From assembly GCA_014905825.1 (NCBI GenBank), contig JACGCN010000003.1, forward strand, positions 2,542,001-2,606,000: a stretch of 64,000 nucleotides of DNA, given 5' to 3'. The stretch comes from Lyophyllum atratum (lineage: Eukaryota > Basidiomycota > Agaricomycetes > Agaricales > Lyophyllaceae). A program made the position numbers and the translations under genes. Shown piece after piece: positions 11,050-21,600 of the stretch (position 1 is its first letter; each line of letters starts with the position of its first letter). Under the pieces are notes generated by a model. It made no database searches. It saw nothing but the letters and a program-made list of their open reading frames with translations, and was not told where the DNA came from.

Positions 11050-12204
11050 TTGAGCTGTCTCGGTTCTTCGATATGAAGTCAATATGAACATGAATTTATC
11101 ACCGAGCGCTCACGTTAGTAGTAGATGAAATGAATCGAACACCTTTTTGCGGCTAGCTTCAGATCCTGCCTGTCTGATTCAACATCTTCCAACATCATGG
11201 AGGTCGTGACTCTTATGACATTACGAAACGTGAGCTTAACATACTTTAAGCATGCGAGCCTTTTCGGTCTTCCTATTACTTGAGCTTTGACTCTCTGCCG
11301 ACGTGGGTAGCCTCACGCACTGTTGACAAGCTCTCGACAGTTGCCCTGAAGTCAACGTCGGGCTAGAGAAACAAATCTCTCGCGATACAAACATAGAACT
11401 TCTATTCGATTTTCTTTCGCTTCCCTGCTATGGACCCTGCATCAATACAAGATACGAAGCAAGGGCTGAAATTTAAACAAACCGTGTCCATCCGTGTTCT
11501 AAATGGTTTTGACCGTATAAACTTGGCAAATGGCCGGGTAGCAGAAAGCTCCGAGTCTTACTATCAGCTTACGGCAGTCGTCACGCTGTTGTATAAGCCT
11601 TGAGGTGTCGGCACTTTCGCCTCCCAAAGCAGCGATGAGGATCGGATTTAAGCACCCTGCATCTGTCGATCTAAGCGGGTCATGTCTGATATGTATCTAA
11701 AAACAAACAACATGAGGCGAGATATACTTACCCAAGGCAACTCGTAGCGCTTCAGCTTGTTCGCTTCTTGCCGTTTTTTCTTCGCTGAGCCAGAGAAGCA
11801 TCGAAGAAACATCGTAAACCCTTTATACGACCAATATGTATACGCGCCAATTGTCAAGTCATTTTGCAACCAAAATGGCCTCACACGGCCGATCTGTTGC
11901 TCCAGGCGGTGATGCTCCACGGCGCTTCGTACTTGCGAACGGTGAAGCAGTTCTTCGGAGGTTGTTCGGAGGAGATATTTAGCTATTCGAGGTTGAATAC
12001 CTTTGAGTACACGGTGAGCGAGTAGAATACAGAAATTGACACTGACAGACATACCACTGACGTTACTAGTCCCCTTCCGACTAGAATCCGATGATATCGA
12101 TTATATCAGAAGACTACCAGAAAAGAGGATCTTCGCACCGTGATATTAATAGCTTGATGCAGGAGACGTGGGGAAGGCTTGCCTACGATTGGAATGATAA
12201 AGCT
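11050..12204. other. Intergenic, one weak minus-strand open frame
   Basis: An open frame at 11648-12052 (minus, 134 codons) reads basic sequence such as CFSGSAKKKRQEANKLKRYELP and could be spliced at a GTAAGT near 11730. I do not recognise it, and nothing else supports it. The rest shows no coding signal. Confidence 0.35.
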
Positions 12205-12858
12205 TGTCAAGTTCGCCGAGGAAGTTTGCCGATTACATCTAGTACTACTACATCACTCTCTACGAGTTCAGTATGGGAATCTCGCTCCCGAAAACGCGCG
12301 GATGGGATACCGATGCCATTTGGGCATGAAAACCGGTGGCCACTACGAGTAGCACAATAGTTGGGCATGAAGACATTCGAAGGTGTTGAGATGAGCGAAA
12401 CGGCGGTCCCTCTTGGCTCTGTTATGGAGTGTGCTCCGCTCCGAGTATACGACGCCCCATCCGATTGTTAGCCACGAGGCCCCCGACAACGATGTTATAC
12501 GACAACAATTGGTTCCATCCGATCGAGCTTAAGTATCCAAGTCAGGATAAACGCCCAGCAATATGTGACGAATCGGACGCACCAAGAAGAATATGTGTCG
12601 GCAACAGACTGCTGTCCAACTCGCAGCGGTCGATATCGTGGGCCTAAGCGAGTTCTCGCAAACGTACTCCGGTGTCGGGCCTGCGCTGTCATCCGTGTCA
12701 CAACAGAGATCCCGAAGAGCTCAAACCCTACGTTTTCGCAGTTTCGATGCTAGAATTTGAAGCCGCACGACAGGTTGCGAATATCGAAAAGAAATGCAAG
12801 CCTGAATCTAACTGGTGAAAACTGTGGCTACCTGGGGGAGTATGTGAGTGAGGTTGAT
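12205..12858 (+). pseudogene. Decayed gene segment, left copy of an inverted duplication
   Basis: About 655 bp that reappear in inverse orientation at 17797-18454. Conserved translated blocks between the copies include LALLWSV.RS.YTTP and PEELK..VFA.SMLEFEA, ending in SNW then stop in both, so this was once coding. The left copy carries a one-base insertion relative to the other in the block GCGGT(C)CCTCTTGG near 12407, breaking the frame. I do not recognise the ancestral protein. Confidence 0.6.
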
Positions 12859-13722
12859 GGATTAACTTTGCGCTGACCGACGTACATTTGCATCCACCCA
12901 CATCAGTCCTCCCGTAAGTCACTCTTCCAACGAAAGGTCATGGATGGGGCCTTGATGACGAGGAGCTCATTGGTGAACGTGGTCAAGGAAAGCAAGGCAG
13001 CAACAACAACAAACAACCTCGGATAGTTCGGCAAGAGCTCGAGGGAGATGCCGCGCACGGTTCTCTTTCAGAAGTTTCACTATCGATTTATCATAGTCTC
13101 TACGCCCTCTCTCAGGCATTTGTCTGTCACTTTTCACGATTCGTATTGAATACTTATTCCGAAACTAAAGCTATCTTTCGCCAAAAATCCTTACAGAACG
13201 GATTGCCCATAAAGTCCAAGAATCAATAGCATACTAGACTACGGGATACTCAGAACGTATTGCACAACGACCGAGACTAGCCTACGTTGAAAAATGCAAA
13301 GCGATGTGTGAGTAATATTGAGGCCAGTGCAGCGTTGATGCAGTCAATGCCAGTCATCCTCGCATTGATGGTGACGACTCCGGATTCCACGATGACAGAT
13401 TCGCAGTGCAAGTCACATCTCTACCGTCAACAAGCCTCTAGGGTGGTGGTGGACGATCGCAAGTAGCATAGCTGGCCCGACCTCACTGTCTCAGAACACC
13501 AGTGAAGATTCGCTGTCGATCGCTCATGTTACTCAAAACGACAGTGCTATGTCTCCATTATGGTACGTAATGGAAACATGAATCGGAGGCGTATTATATG
13601 TAACGAGTGACGTGTTAAGATGCGTGCATCTAAGCCGATAGGAAAGAAACAGTGTATAAACTCTCATCGGACTTTCCTGGCAAAAGAAAAAGTGGGGGTC
13701 ACCGCGCAGGGCAAGCCTCAAA
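12859..13722. other. Intergenic, nothing recognised
   Basis: No supported gene. Presumably the 3' flank of the membrane-protein gene on the minus strand. Confidence 0.5.
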
Positions 13723-14754
13723 TCATCCACTCTCCTCGTCTTTCGCACCATCCTCCTCACCCACCAACTCCTCAACCGTCGCGAACCCCTCCCTCCCCGT
13801 TTCCCGAAGAACGCCAAATCTGACCGCCCCAAGTTGTTGCAACACCTTCGCGGGGGCGTGGTGTATATCCGCATCCCCTAGGAGCTGGTCGAACGCGGCG
13901 TTGCGGGTGGCGGACAGTATGTGCGAGAACGCGAAGGAGAGGTTGGTCTTGTTGTGGCTGAATAGGTGATGTGTTCCCAGCGCGATGCAGAGGAAGGTCA
14001 CGACCAGAGCGCTCTGCGGGTAGGATCCATGGTTAGGAATAGTAGTGAGGGAGGAGGAGGAGGGTAAGAGGTGACCGACCACGTAGGGGATAACGAGCCA
14101 TCGGGAGTTATACGCGTACACGGCTGTTCCATCGACCTCGACGACTGTGAGACTGCCGCCGGGGAAGATGGCGACATAGGGTACGACCATGGTTATGATT
14201 GCATACACCACGAACGAGAAGCATTCCGTCCAGAGGGTCCAGGAGAGGAGACCCGAAGGTTTCCGATGCTGCAAAGCGATGACCCTATCAATCTCTATGC
14301 ATAGGTCCGTGTGAGTACCAAAACCATACGGAACCGGATTGTAAGGTCCTCACGCAGTACAGTCAGTTCCGTGGTGCGCAGGGCCTTCCACGCGTGCTGA
14401 GAGAGGCCGTACGCCATAGCACGGTGGACGCAGGACTTGAAGAGGAAAGCGAAGAGGTTGAGGACCCAGTGTTGTTGCTTCTGCGTCAGATCCTTCAGGG
14501 GAAAGCTGTGGTCGAGTATCTTGACCTCAAACCGGTCCAGGTTCATCAGTGTGTCCCTACCCAGACGCATAAGACGGGGTGGAATTGGGGAGGAAGGGTG
14601 GAGCTTACACTGCCTGGCCCGCTAGGAGGGTGTTGAGGACGTGATGTGCGATGGCGAAGCCGATCGCGAGGATGAAGAACCCGATGGGTTTGGAACCGGT
14701 GACGCGACGGGAGGATCGGGCGTTTGGGTGGCTGGGGTCGTGTCCTTCCGACAT
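13723..14754 (-). CDS. Hypothetical multi-pass membrane protein
   Basis: Three exons (14754-14609, 14556-14361, 14292-13723) join in frame to 303 residues. The chosen start gives MSEGHDPSHPNARSS; an in-frame upstream start at 14817 (MAVSASRIP) is possible. Hydrophobic segments: PIGFFILAIGFAIAHHVLNT, WVLNLFAFLFKSCVH, CFSFVVYAIITMVVPYVAIF and ALVVTFLCIALGTHHLF. The arrangement (an early membrane segment, then FP..D..QKQ, a second segment, a charged stretch, and a segment ending in VAIFPGGSLTVV) recalls a widespread uncharacterised family of fungal polytopic proteins. No catalytic motif is visible, so no function is offered. Bracketed by the inverted repeat copies, with no sign of co-regulation with gene A. 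Confidence 0.7.
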
Positions 14755-14817
14755 GCCTGTAAATTCTATGAAAGGCGAAGATTTGGTACGTGGAATTCTG
14801 GACGCGGATACAGCCAT

Positions 14818-16360
14818 ACAAAGGAAGTGCGAGATATTAGGACGGAACGGGAGGCAGGAAGGAGAGAAGTGGGGAATAGCATTGCGATTCTCGTGTGGGT
14901 TGATAACTCGAAGAAGGCGCCAAAATGTCAGGGGCGAAGATGTGCACCCACGCGGACTTGGAGATGTTTGAGGGAGGTGGCGCTAGAGAGCGCCTCAATG
15001 AACATAGTCTATACGGACCCGAGGTTCAACATCACATCAGACTCAGCGTCTATGCAGGATGATGCTATGCTCGCTTTGGCAACCAATACGAAAGACGGCA
15101 GTTCAGGTGTTCCCGCCAATCGTAGCTTCAAACGAAGTTAAAGACATGGGTCCTTGCGGGGACAAGAGAAAAAACGAAAGAGAAGCTCAGGAACGATCAT
15201 GTTGTCTCGTTGCACGCCGGTCCCCACACAAAATTTTCAGAGGTTCAACGAGGCTACGATAGACGATTGAGAGGGACTGTTGTCAGTAGACACACTCTTA
15301 ACAAAATCACAGTGTCAGTTCACCTCGAATAGTACACGAAGTACGCTGCTTGAGGCTCCAAGCGGTACATGCATCCGAAACGGTAAACAAGCTCATATCC
15401 GACAATCACCACCAGATCATATTCTGCACCAGGGGCAGTCGAGGTTTTTCCGAGTAGAAGGCCACAGTCGACATAGCTTTCAAGACGGGAGCCGGTAGTG
15501 GAGCACTTCTGGGGGTACATATCAAGTGAAGCCGTCTTTGAGTGACTTCAGGTTAATCAGTGATATGTCGTGGCAGGCGCTGGGCTGTCATAGCCTGGAA
15601 TTCAAGCAACGTAAGAGCAGGGCGCTTATCTTCTCTGAAACGGATGGGAAGGTTTGAATCAATCAAAGATGCTCATGTGAGAGACCTGCGAAATCGCGTA
15701 CGGAAGTGAAGAAAGGACGTACCGGCGACGACAACGAAGTCAAAATCTAGCACCATATATGCCTCTTATACTATATTCGGGAAGACGTCGTCTCCAAAGG
15801 ACGAAAATGCTACCTTGCTATAAGTGTTCTTTGACCGGATCGAACAGGTGGCGCTTGATCCCTATACTGGTGGGGTTGGGAAATCTGCGTGATGGTTTTG
15901 TGAGGTGGCAATGCCGCTCCAGGCTACCTGAAACACAAATGTCATGGGCACAGTAAGGTTATCACCGTAGTAAAGGCCATGCTTACTTTAGGTATTAGTA
16001 AGTCGATCCGGGTGCCACAGCGTCTTCATCATGACAGAGCGAATCATGGGATAGTTCGCAACATCGGGCGGTGTCCCAGCAAGTCAGCAATGGGTTACCG
16101 ACGGCGAATGTGACCAGAGAGCTTCCTCGGGGCCGGTGCTCAGTCCAAGGATGTGGTAGATTGATCAGAGGCAGATCCTGTCAACGAAGCCAAACAGCGG
16201 CCTTTCTTCTTCTGACCATCAACGCAATGCTCGGGATCCCTCTCTCGCTGTCGACATGTCTCTCCACCAGAATTTCAGTTTTGACTAGCTGGAGCGCAAG
16301 CACGAATACGGTAAGTGCTCGAATTGGGAACCAATGCGGCAGTGATCGAGCAAACTCAAC
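14818..16360. other. Intergenic, nothing recognised
   Basis: About 1.5 kb between the divergently oriented membrane-protein gene and gene A. Several short open frames, none with motifs or consistent splicing. Confidence 0.5.
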
Positions 16361-16363
16361 AGG

Positions 16364-16370
16364 TATAAAA
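16364..16370 (+). promoter_or_regulatory. TATA box of gene A
   Basis: TATAAAA 44 bp before the ATG at 16414, with a CCAAT box at 16331-16335. Confidence 0.7.
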
Positions 16371-16413
16371 CCAGGAGCCCTAGCCATGGTCCTCCAACGC
16401 ACCACTCACAATC

Positions 16414-17343
16414 ATGCTCTGCGCAACCTGCACCCAAGGCACCACCCTCGTATCCCTCGCCCCCGAAACCGGCATCTACCGTCTCCCAACCGACATCATA
16501 CGCCCCTGCATCGACGCGTTCGTCGCGCTCGAGCGGGTTTTCACTTTGGTCGCGACGAGCGGAGTGGAGAGGGGGGTGGTGCTGACGTATGACCCGGAGA
16601 TGAGAAAGGCGAGGAGGAGGCCTAGTCCTGCGTTTGTGGATTTGGTGCTCGCTTTGTCGAGATCTGAGCTGTATGGGCGGGGTATGTACGTTGTTGGTAC
16701 TTGGCGATACCCTTTTATGCTGACTTGAATACCTCCTTAGGCGGCGTTTCTGGATCTAGCCAAAATAACAGTACCATTAGCGACGGAGCGAATGTGCTTG
16801 CTGGCTGGAGGGATGTATGCGCCTCGTGTCATCGCGAGCTGGAGAATCGTGGGGAGCAGTACGCAGAAGATGTGAGAGTGTCCACGGAGGATGCCACCCT
16901 TATTCCGTCGCAAACGGTACGTGTAGCTATCCTGTCTCTTCTAGACTTTCAACGGCTAATCCTTAACTTAGTCGACTATCCCCGAAGACGGCTGCAACGA
17001 CCAACTAGAGGGAGAGCCCGCTCCTCCACCCCCGGTCGAACCCATCATCATCACCAAAGTACCCGACCTAACGCATAATCACGACACCAAGGACCCCCCC
17101 TCCATCAGCGTCCTGCCTTCCGTCATCTCCTTCACCTCCATCCAAGTCCAATCCACCCCTAGAAGAAAGCACACCGCCCTGTCGACAGGCTCTTGCAAAG
17201 GGGCGAAGCTGCTGAACCCGCTGGTCCTGGGCTCGGCGGAGGTGTTGGCGCCGGAGCTATCGTTTGAATGCGGGTTGGCGGGGGGAAGTATGGGCGCGGT
17301 GCATGGTCCGGCGTTGGCGGCGCTGGGGAGTTGGAGGCGGTGA
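16414..17343 (+). CDS. Gene A: unrecognised 271-residue protein, short paralogue of gene B
   Basis: Three exons (16414-16681, 16741-16916, 16972-17343) with phase 1 and phase 0 introns give 271 residues. The N-terminal 90 residues align with gene B: TTLVSLAPETGIYRLPTDII here against TTIIALSSQGNLYRLPTDMV there, then VVLTYDPEMR against VVLMYVPEMR, and ELYGRG against PVYGYG. The first intron falls at the same codon and phase in both. A CxxC motif (CASCHREL) matches gene B CTSCQRIL. The C-terminal third is Pro/Ser-rich then Gly/Ala/Leu-rich. I know no domain for it. It lacks the 22-residue repeat exons and the long acidic region of gene B. A TATA and CCAAT box support expression. Confidence 0.78.
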
Positions 17344-17764
17344 GAGGTGGTGAATTTTTGATGGGGGAGGGGGGGGCAAGCACATGAGCGTCGCGTTCTT
17401 ATAGAGATCTACTACGGCGTTCAGGAATTGGACCATGCCGGTGATATACTACTACTATTACACCATCCAATATAGAGCCTCGCATAAATATACTACAACG
17501 CATTCATGCAACTATAATCCATCTTAACCACCACCACTAAGGCCATGTTGGTCGACAAGCAGTCGGACGCACACTGAATATTAGCAAGGCTCCGTTGGAC
17601 CCTCGGTAAGGGCGGTTATTGAAAATCGTCCCGGTGCGAGGGGTCGCGGTGCATAATCGTGGATTCTGCTGGAGTGTGAGTCGCTGGTCTACCGTGCATG
17701 TGAGGAACAAAGGCCCTGGAGATTAGATACGATTAGATCTCCCATCATTCGACACCGCAGGCCA
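17344..17764. other. Intergenic 3' of gene A
   Basis: About 420 bp, no gene seen. Confidence 0.5.
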
Positions 17765-17798
17765 TTGCCAAACAATCGCTATCCTCTTGCCATCATCT
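17765..17798 (+). repeat. 34-bp direct repeat, left flank of the inverted-copy insertion
   Basis: Matches 18450-18483 at 31 of 34 positions by direct comparison (begins TTGCCAAACAA, ends CTTGCCATCATCT). The pair brackets the right copy of the decayed segment. Confidence 0.75.
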
Positions 17799-18454
17799 CA
17801 ACCTGACTCACATACCAACCCAGGTAGCCAGAGCTTTTACCAGTTAGATGAAGGCTTGGATCTTTTTTCGATATTCGCAGCCTGTCGTTCGGCTTCAAAT
17901 TCTAGCATCGAAATTGCAAAAACCTAGGATTTGAGCTCTTCGGGAACTCTGTTGTGACACGGATGACAGCGCAGGCCCGACACCGGAGTATGTTTTAGAG
18001 AACTCACTTAGGCTCACAATTTTGACCGCTGCGAGTTGGACAGCAGAGTGGGACGGCAGTCTGTTGGCGAGACATATTCCTGGTGCGTCCAATCCGTCCA
18101 CATATTACTAGGTGTTTATCTTGACTCGGATATCTAAGCTCGTTTGGAAGAAACCCATCGTTGTCGTGTAATATCGTTGTCGTGGGCCTCGTGGCTAACA
18201 ACCGGATAGGGCGTCGTATACGTGGAGCGGACCACACTCCATAACAGAGCCAAGAGAACCGCCGTTTCGCTCATCTCAACACCTTCGAATATCTTCATGG
18301 CCAACTATTGTGATACTCGTAGTGGCCACCGGTTTTCATGCCCCAAAGGCATCGGTATCCCATCCGCGCGTTTCGGGAGCGGGATTTCCATATCAATTCC
18401 TAGAGAGTGATATTGTAGTGGTAGATGTAGTCGGCAAACCTCGGCGAACTTGCC
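17797..18454 (-). pseudogene. Decayed gene segment, right copy of the inverted duplication
   Basis: Inverse copy of 12205-12858. Read on the minus strand it keeps LALLWSVVRSTYTTPYPVVS and, near its end, MLEFEAERQAANIEKR before SSNW and a stop. A TAG replaces the TAC of the left copy in PEELKS(stop)VFA. Each copy has a different lesion, so neither is a working gene. It lies just upstream of the gene B promoter. Confidence 0.6.
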
Positions 18455-18483
18455 AAACAACCACTTTCCTCTTGCCATCATCT
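18450..18483 (+). repeat. 34-bp direct repeat, right flank of the inverted-copy insertion
   Basis: Partner of 17765-17798; three mismatches. It lies about 140 bp upstream of the gene B TATA box. Confidence 0.75.
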
Positions 18484-18623
18484 TCCCCGCTGCTCGTTCA
18501 CGATGACCTGCTGCCCTATCCGACGAAATTACTGTCTCGCCCGCTGGACCGCACTTCCCAATGCGGAAGTCCTAATCATCCCTTCTGGAACTTGTCAAGC
18601 CCGAGGCTGACCCGCCCCATCTC

Positions 18624-18630
18624 TATAAAA
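18624..18630 (+). promoter_or_regulatory. TATA box of gene B
   Basis: TATAAAA 39 bp before the ATG at 18669, the same spacing class as in gene A. Confidence 0.7.
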
Positions 18631-18668
18631 ACACCTGCCCCTCACCCCCTCTCACCGATCGCTCAACG

Positions 18669-21600
18669 ATGTCGACCACCACCACCACTACGTGCACCGG
18701 AAGTACCACCATCATCGCTCTCTCAAGCCAGGGTAACCTCTACCGTCTCCCCACGGACATGGTCGAGGCGTCCCGCGAGATGTTCATGGAGGTAGAGAGG
18801 CGCTTCGTCAATAGTGTGACGGGGAGGGAGGAGGAGAAGGTGGTGTTGATGTATGTACCGGAGATGAGGGGGAAGAGGTTTACGAGTGCGTTTTTGGAGC
18901 TTTATTTCGAGGTGGAGAAGTATCCGGTGTATGGGTATGGTATGTTCGGCCATCGTCGTGTCTTGAGAGATTAGTGGCTGACAGGTGACTTCTGTAGGTG
19001 GTGTGTGGAGGCCTGTTGTTCCTCAGGACTTCTGCGAGGAGCCTACCAGGGGCCTTGGGTCTGGTATGTTCAGCATCAGCACGTCTCTTAGCATCGGTGG
19101 CTGACGTTCGTCGATTTCTGCAGGTGGTACCTCGAGACGCGTACCGCCTCAAGGTATCCGCCGGAAACTCACCAAGAACCTTGGGCTCAGTACGTCCAGA
19201 CTCATCATCTCTCTCACGTTTAGTGGCTGACCTTGATATGCCTTCTGTAGGTCGCATCCCAAGACTCGTCCTTCCTCAAGGTACCCGTCCCGGGCCTACC
19301 AAGGAGCTTGCGTCTGGTACGTTCAGACTCATCATCTCTCACGTTTAGTGGCTGACATTCATCTGACTTCTACAGGTAATGTCTCCAGGCCCGTCCATCC
19401 TCAAGTCACCCGTCCCGAACCGACCAGCCCCTTCGGCGTCTCGCTCAACACCCTCAAGACTGGCACATCGTCCGACACCCTCACCCCGCCGAAGGACCTA
19501 TGCACATCGTGCCAACGAATCCTCGATCGCGGTGCGAAGGGCGATCAGGTGGGCGAAGAGTCCGTAGGGGTCAAGGGAAAGCCGGTTTACGACCACGCTG
19601 ATCCCGCGTTGTCCAAGGTTCGTTTCGTCACCCCTGTAATCCTCTTCTCTACCAATCATGCTTATATTCCCTAGGCCAAGGCGCCCTACCCCAAAGAAGT
19701 CGTGGACATGGCGCAGACGCTCCTGGACCTCGACGACTTGAAACTCTGCACCGCCAAGATCACTTCACGCATCGAAGGGCTCCTCCCTACCTGGGTCGCG
19801 ACGAAGCTCACCGAAATCGAGGACGGTGCCCCGGCCGCTGTGTTCGCTACGTTTGCTGGGAAGGCGCTGGATCTCAGTACGCCTGTGCCAGCCAAGATGT
19901 ACATGGACAAGGAGACGGACGTCGTGGACCTCTTGCCAATCGACACGGCGTCTCTGGAGGCTGACACACTGGACTTCATCGTCACGCCAGCCTCCGCTGT
20001 TACGTCATACTGGGATCTGCGAGGGGACCAAGATTCCAAGGAGCGGTCGTACTGGAACCTCCACGATCCAGAGGTCCTCCCGCCCATGGCCGCTAGCGAG
20101 CTCGGCAACAAGGAGCCCAGCGTCCCGGAGCCCGATCTCGTCATTTCCCCGGTGCTCGACAGGACGACCACGGAGCAGTTGATTGCCCTCGCGAAGCAGG
20201 GTGTCGAGCACCGGAGGGAGCTCCTGAGGGAGATGAGGGAGAGGAGGGAGAGGTACGAGGAGTGGCTTGCCACGATGGCGAGGAGGAGGGAGAGCCAGAG
20301 CCAGAGCCGGGGGAGTGAGGGGGCGACGATGGTTGACTCGACTCCGGGGCAAATCCAGGAGCACCAGGAGAACGACCAGGTTGTCCAGGTAAAGAAGGAC
20401 GCGTCGCTTGAGTGGTTCCCTTTGGAGGTGGGGGGTGCGGGGGAGAGGGAGGAGATGCCGGGGATCCATGAGGTGCTTGCGGGGACGATGGGGGGTGAGG
20501 TGGGGGTGGTGGAGAGGAGCGATGAGGAGGGGCCGGTTGGGGAGGATGCGGGTGTGGTCGCGCGGGAGGTGGAGGAGGGGTTGTATCACGGAGATGAGGA
20601 GAGCGTGGATGCAGACCTTGGAATTGACAAAGAAGATGAGGGGGTCGAGGACGTGGCGTCTGGGGATAATCTGGCGGAGGATGCGTCTTACGAGGGGGAT
20701 GACGGGAGCGAGGAATGCGATGAGCGCGGTGGGGAGGATCTGCCAGCCGAAGCCGATGTTGAGGATGATCACGGGGGCTCGGGTGTTCTCAGGAAGGCTT
20801 ACCTGATCCAGGGATACCCCGAGATGGATGTGTTTGGCCCGGTGTATCGTGTTGCAGAGGCGGAAGCAGAGGCGGAGGCGATGATCATCGAGCCTGCGCC
20901 TGACATAACGTCTTGCCAAGTCTGGATCGAGGGTGCTGCGCAAGACCCTGAGGCCGTAGCTGTTGGCAATGTGTCATGCGAGTTTGGGATGGAGGGCGGT
21001 GTCTCGTTCGTTGTCGACGCCCGAGGTTCTGAGCCTGCTTCCGACTCCACCGCCGCCGATACCTCCACATGCGAAGACGTTCATGTCCAAGCTATCGACG
21101 TAGGACCACAGTCTAACGCCGAAGACGTGACCGTGAAGGACGGAAGCGACCTTCCTAAGACGGAGACGGCGGATACGGAGCTGCTGCCCGATCCCGCTCG
21201 GACCGAAATAGTCTCACAAGTTCACGAGACCTTCGCCACACCCGCCTTCACCTCCCCACCAGAAGCCGGCGACCTGGACGGGGCGATCTCGGAGCCCGGA
21301 GTCATCGACGAGTTGCACGGTGCGATCTGGAAGCCCGAAGTCATCATAGCTCCTGATCCCGACCTTTCGGAGATGAGTACACTCCAGGAGCTGATGGCTC
21401 GGTTCGCGGCCATCGAGGAGGGTACCAGGGTGTTGGAGGAGAAGACGGCTGTGCTGAATGGGAAAGTGGAGGTGATGAGCGAGATGGTGGAGAGGAGGGG
21501 GGATTCGTTGATTTTTGGATATGACAGCGTCTTGGTGCGGGATGCGGGGGATGAGCAGATGGGGATGGGTGATGAAGTTGGTGTGATTGATGATTTGTAT

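Noticed and set aside
14641..15141. 166-codon plus-strand frame
   Set aside because: Antisense to the first exon of the membrane-protein gene; no recognisable sequence.
16071..16592. 173-codon plus-strand frame overlapping gene A
   Set aside because: Runs across the gene A promoter and first exon in another frame and has no protein-like features.
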